Source: Chitinophaga sp. GbtcB8
GTDB lineage: Bacteria > Bacteroidota > Bacteroidia > Chitinophagales > Chitinophagaceae
Assembly: GCF_019091455.1 (NCBI RefSeq)
Contig: NZ_JAGXJN010000002.1
Location: 1-64,000, forward strand
Length of the DNA: 64,000 nt
Direction of reading: 5' to 3'
Numbering within the stretch: position 1 is the first letter of the stretch; the number at the start of each line of letters is the position of its first letter. Positions 61,208 through 64,000 of this stretch are shown here, piece after piece. Both the position numbers and the translations under genes were made by a program. A model generated the notes under the pieces. It was not told where the DNA came from. It was given only the letters and a program-made list of their open reading frames with translations, and made no database searches.

Positions 61208-64000
61208 GTGCGTTTAAAAACATTAGAAATCAAAGGCTTCAAAAGTTTTGCCGACAAAACCGTTTTAAATTTTGACGAGGGGATCACAGGTGTAATAGGA
61301 CCGAACGGCTGCGGCAAAAGTAATATCATTGACTCCATCCGGTGGGTGATAGGGGAACACAAGATCAGCAACCTGCGTTCAGATAACCAGGCCGGCCTGG
61401 TATTTAACGGTTCCAAGAGCCGCTCCGCCAGTGGTATGGCCGAAGTGAGCCTCACCTTTGAGAATACACGAAATGTGCTGCCCACCGAATTTACCACGGT
61501 TACCATTACACGTAAATTTTATAAGAACGGCGATAGTGAGTACAGGCTCAATGATGTAGCCTGCCGTTTGAAAGACATCCATAACCTGTTCATGGATACC
61601 GGCGTAAGTACCGATTCTTACGCCATTATTGAGCTGGGCATGGTGGATGATATTATTAAGGATAAGGAAAACAGCCGCCGCCGCATGCTGGAACAGGCAG
61701 CGGGCATCTCCATCTACAAAACCCGTAAAAAAGAAGCCAAGACCAAGCTGGATGCTACGGAGGGTGACCTGAACCGTATTGAGGACCTGTTGTTTGAGAT
61801 CAACAACAACCTGAAAACGCTGGAAAGCCAGGCTAGAAAAGCGGAACGTTATTACGAGGTAAAGAAAGAGTACAGGGAGATCAGCATAGAGCTTGCCAAA
61901 GCCGCCCTGGAGGGGTTTAACGTCACCTTTAAAGACCTTTCCGAGCAACAGCAAACAGAAACAGACCGCAAAATGGCGCTGGAAGCGGAAATTGCTACCG
62001 AAGAAGCTGCCGTAGAAGAAGATAAGCTGCACTTTGTAGCTAAAGAACGGGAGCTGCAGGTATTGCAGAAATCCTTTAATGAAGTACTGGCCACTGTGCG
62101 CACGCGGGAAAATGATAAGAACCTGGCCAGCCAGCAGCTAACCTACCTGCGGGAACGTGAAAAGAACCTGAGTGATTTCCTGAACAATGCCGAAGGGCAG
62201 CTGCAGGGATTATCAGAATCCATTGAACGTACGGAAAAGCAGGCGGAAGAAGAGCAGGAAGTATTTGATACCATGCAGGACGAGCTGGAAACCCTGCACG
62301 AAATGGTAGATGAAAAGAAAGAGCTTTTCAACCAGAAAAAACAAAGCCTGGAAACCCTGCGCCGCGACCAGCAGCAATGGCAACGCCAGCAATTTGAAGC
62401 AGAAAAGAAAGTAGCCGTAGCCGATACCTCCGTACAGAACCTGCAGCGCAGCATACAGCAGCTACAGGAAGAAAAGACGAACCGGCAGGGGCAGATACAA
62501 CAGCTGGAAGAAGAAAAGAGCGGTCTGCAGGAAACCCTGGAAGACGGTAAAGCCAACCTGGAAGACATGGTCCGTTTCCAGGAAGAGACCAAAGGCAAGA
62601 TCCTGGCCACCCAGTCTGATATTGAAGGCCTGCGGGATAAGCTGACGGATGAGAACCGTACCCTGGACTCCAAGAAGAACGAATACGACCTGTTAAAATC
62701 CCTGGTGGACAGCCTGGAAGGTTACCCCGAAAGTATTAAGTTCCTGAAAAAGAATAGCGACTGGAATAATAAGGCGCCTATTCTGAGTGATATATTTTTC
62801 TGTAAGGAAGATTACCGCACCTGTATAGAAAACCTGCTGGAGCCTTACCTGAACTACTATGTAGTGAACAACGCAGAAGAAGCCATACAGGCCATACGCC
62901 TGCTGGACCTCAATAAAAAGGGAAAGGCCAACTTCTTTATACTGGACCAGTTTCACCACCAGGGCGGACAGCTGTTCACCCCTCCCGGCACCATACCGGC
63001 GCTTGAAGTAGTGGAAATAGACGAACGTTATAAAGGATTAGGCAATTACCTGCTGGGTAAAGTATTTGTGGCGGATGATGTAGCTGCGCTGGATTTTGGC
63101 CAGATGCCGGACCAGGATATACTGATCGTAGAAAAGAGCGGCCGTATGTACCGCGGTAAATACAGCTTTAGTGGTGGTTCTGTAGGATTGTTTGAAGGTA
63201 AGAAGCTGGGCCGCGCCAAGAACCTGGAAAAGCTGGATGCGGAGATCAAAGCGCTGGAAATAGTAGTGAGCAACCTGCGCCAGCAGCTGCAGGATAAACA
63301 CAATGAAGTATTAGGCTATAACAGCCAACTGAATGAAAATAATATTAATGCGGCCCGTGAAAAGATTAACCAGCTGAATAACCAGCTGTTTGGCCTGCAG
63401 AACCGTATTGAGAACTTCCATCACCTGATAGAATCCGGCGACAAACGCCTGGCAGAAATGCAGCAGTCGCTGGAAACCAACCAGCAAAGTATTGCCGGTG
63501 TGAAGGACGAATTGGAAGGCCTGAACGAAAGGGTGCATGCCCTGCACGACAGCATTGTAGCTGCCGACCGGGCTTCCCAGGAAGCAGAGCAACAGTACAA
63601 CCAGGCCAACGTACAGTTCAACAACCAGAACCTGCAGCATACCCGCCAGCAGAGCAAGGTGCAGGGGCTGAAACAGGAGCTGGACTTTAAACGCAAACAA
63701 TTGAGCGACCTGCATGTGCAGATCACCAATAATAAATCACAGCTGGAAGATGCAGTGGCTAACATTGCTGCAGCAGAAGATAAGCTGAGTGTTGCAGATG
63801 ACGGACTGGTAGAGCTGTTCCGCAAGAAGGAAGAAGAAGAAAAGGCCCTGAACGAAAAAGACCAGGAGTACTACAACTTCCGTAACCATCTGCAGGAGAA
63901 AGAAAGCTCCCTGCGTGCCCGCCAGCGTGCCAAAGAGCAGCTGGAACAAATGCTGAACACCATTAAGGATAAAGTGAATGAGCTGAAGCTGCAGCTGGCC
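61208..64000 (+). CDS. smc: Chromosome segregation protein SMC, 3' partial
   Basis: 931 codons are visible, open to the window end, of an expected 1170-1190. The GTG start is fixed by the conserved opening RLKTLEIKGFKSFADKTV and by GGAG five bases upstream. Walker A is GPNGCGKSNIID (about 37-48). Head motifs continue through RWVIGEHKISNLRS, then DTGVSTDSYAIIELGMVDDI. Long coiled coil runs from about 165 to 500. The hinge covers about 500-680, with LLEPYLNYYVVNNAEEA and GRMYRGKYSFSGGSVGLFEGKKLG, and the return coiled coil follows. The C-terminal head with signature and Walker B is outside the window. It condenses and organises the chromosome with ScpA and ScpB. Confidence 0.96.
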   Translation, partial: MRLKTLEIKGFKSFADKTVLNFDEGITGVIGPNGCGKSNIIDSIRWVIGEHKISNLRSDNQAGLVFNGSKSRSASGMAEVSLTFENTRNVLPTEFTTVTITRKFYKNGDSEYRLNDVACRLKDIHNLFMDTGVSTDSYAIIELGMVDDIIKDKENSRRRMLEQAAGISIYKTRKKEAKTKLDATEGDLNRIEDLLFEINNNLKTLESQARKAERYYEVKKEYREISIELAKAALEGFNVTFKDLSEQQQTETDRKMALEAEIATEEAAVEEDKLHFVAKERELQVLQKSFNEVLATVRTRENDKNLASQQLTYLREREKNLSDFLNNAEGQLQGLSESIERTEKQAEEEQEVFDTMQDELETLHEMVDEKKELFNQKKQSLETLRRDQQQWQRQQFEAEKKVAVADTSVQNLQRSIQQLQEEKTNRQGQIQQLEEEKSGLQETLEDGKANLEDMVRFQEETKGKILATQSDIEGLRDKLTDENRTLDSKKNEYDLLKSLVDSLEGYPESIKFLKKNSDWNNKAPILSDIFFCKEDYRTCIENLLEPYLNYYVVNNAEEAIQAIRLLDLNKKGKANFFILDQFHHQGGQLFTPPGTIPALEVVEIDERYKGLGNYLLGKVFVADDVAALDFGQMPDQDILIVEKSGRMYRGKYSFSGGSVGLFEGKKLGRAKNLEKLDAEIKALEIVVSNLRQQLQDKHNEVLGYNSQLNENNINAAREKINQLNNQLFGLQNRIENFHHLIESGDKRLAEMQQSLETNQQSIAGVKDELEGLNERVHALHDSIVAADRASQEAEQQYNQANVQFNNQNLQHTRQQSKVQGLKQELDFKRKQLSDLHVQITNNKSQLEDAVANIAAAEDKLSVADDGLVELFRKKEEEEKALNEKDQEYYNFRNHLQEKESSLRARQRAKEQLEQMLNTIKDKVNELKLQLA

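Overview
The window is a 64 kb piece of a Bacteroidota chromosome, most probably a Chitinophaga-like member of the Chitinophagaceae. The evidence is a protein with SprB repeats and a type B type IX secretion (T9SS) C-terminal domain, an outer-membrane beta-barrel TonB-family receptor, a bshC gene for bacillithiol, promoter-like TAnnTTTG boxes, and A/T-rich leaders instead of strong Shine-Dalgarno sites. No rRNA, tRNA, insertion sequence or CRISPR array was found. The first gene (aldolase/dehydrogenase) and the last (smc) run off the window ends.

Layout. 1-8.3 kb is an L-rhamnose catabolic operon: the short-chain dehydrogenase half of a rhamnulose-1-P aldolase/dehydrogenase (interrupted by an in-frame stop near its C-terminus), L-rhamnose isomerase, an FGGY kinase, lutABC for oxidising the L-lactate produced from lactaldehyde, rhamnose mutarotase, and a convergent GntR regulator. 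8.3-9.3 kb is an AT-rich gap with palindromic operator-like sites. 9.3-32.3 kb is a 17-gene, tightly packed exopolysaccharide operon with Wza/Wzc export, Wzx flippase and Wzy polymerase. It carries homologues of all four Campylobacter enzymes PglF, PglE, PglD and PglC, so the lipid-linked first sugar is predicted to be diacetylbacillosamine. WecB and a UDP-HexNAc dehydrogenase predict an N-acetyl-hexosaminuronic acid. A heparinase II/III-type lyase and a GH56-like putative hydrolase sit inside the operon. A PHP-type tyrosine phosphatase, the expected partner of the Wzc kinase, closes the locus on the other strand.

33-48 kb holds mixed single genes: a T9SS cargo, free methionine-R-sulfoxide reductase, a remnant gene, an orphan class I terpene synthase, a DUF2157-like membrane protein, a sodium:solute symporter, myo-inositol oxygenase (rare in bacteria), isopentenyl-diphosphate isomerase, a lipoprotein, a GT10 fucosyltransferase, a D-lactate dehydrogenase and a DUF72 protein. 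48-53.7 kb is a storage/oligosaccharide block (glgA, glgC, GH130, GT4). 54-64 kb carries bshC, a small DUF3606 gene, a FUSC membrane protein, a TonB-family receptor and the start of smc.

The most unusual non-coding structure is just upstream of the inositol oxygenase gene: a tandem array of four RNA hairpins, three with matching arms that covary, each carrying a decoy ATGAAA start. The array also encodes a chain of six tiny ORFs, three pairs of which overlap as ATGA. A second theme is a set of intergenic word repeats, where a short word is repeated and often mirrored into long hairpins. They abut stop or start codons of many genes, and in several cases supply the last codons and the stop codon of the gene.
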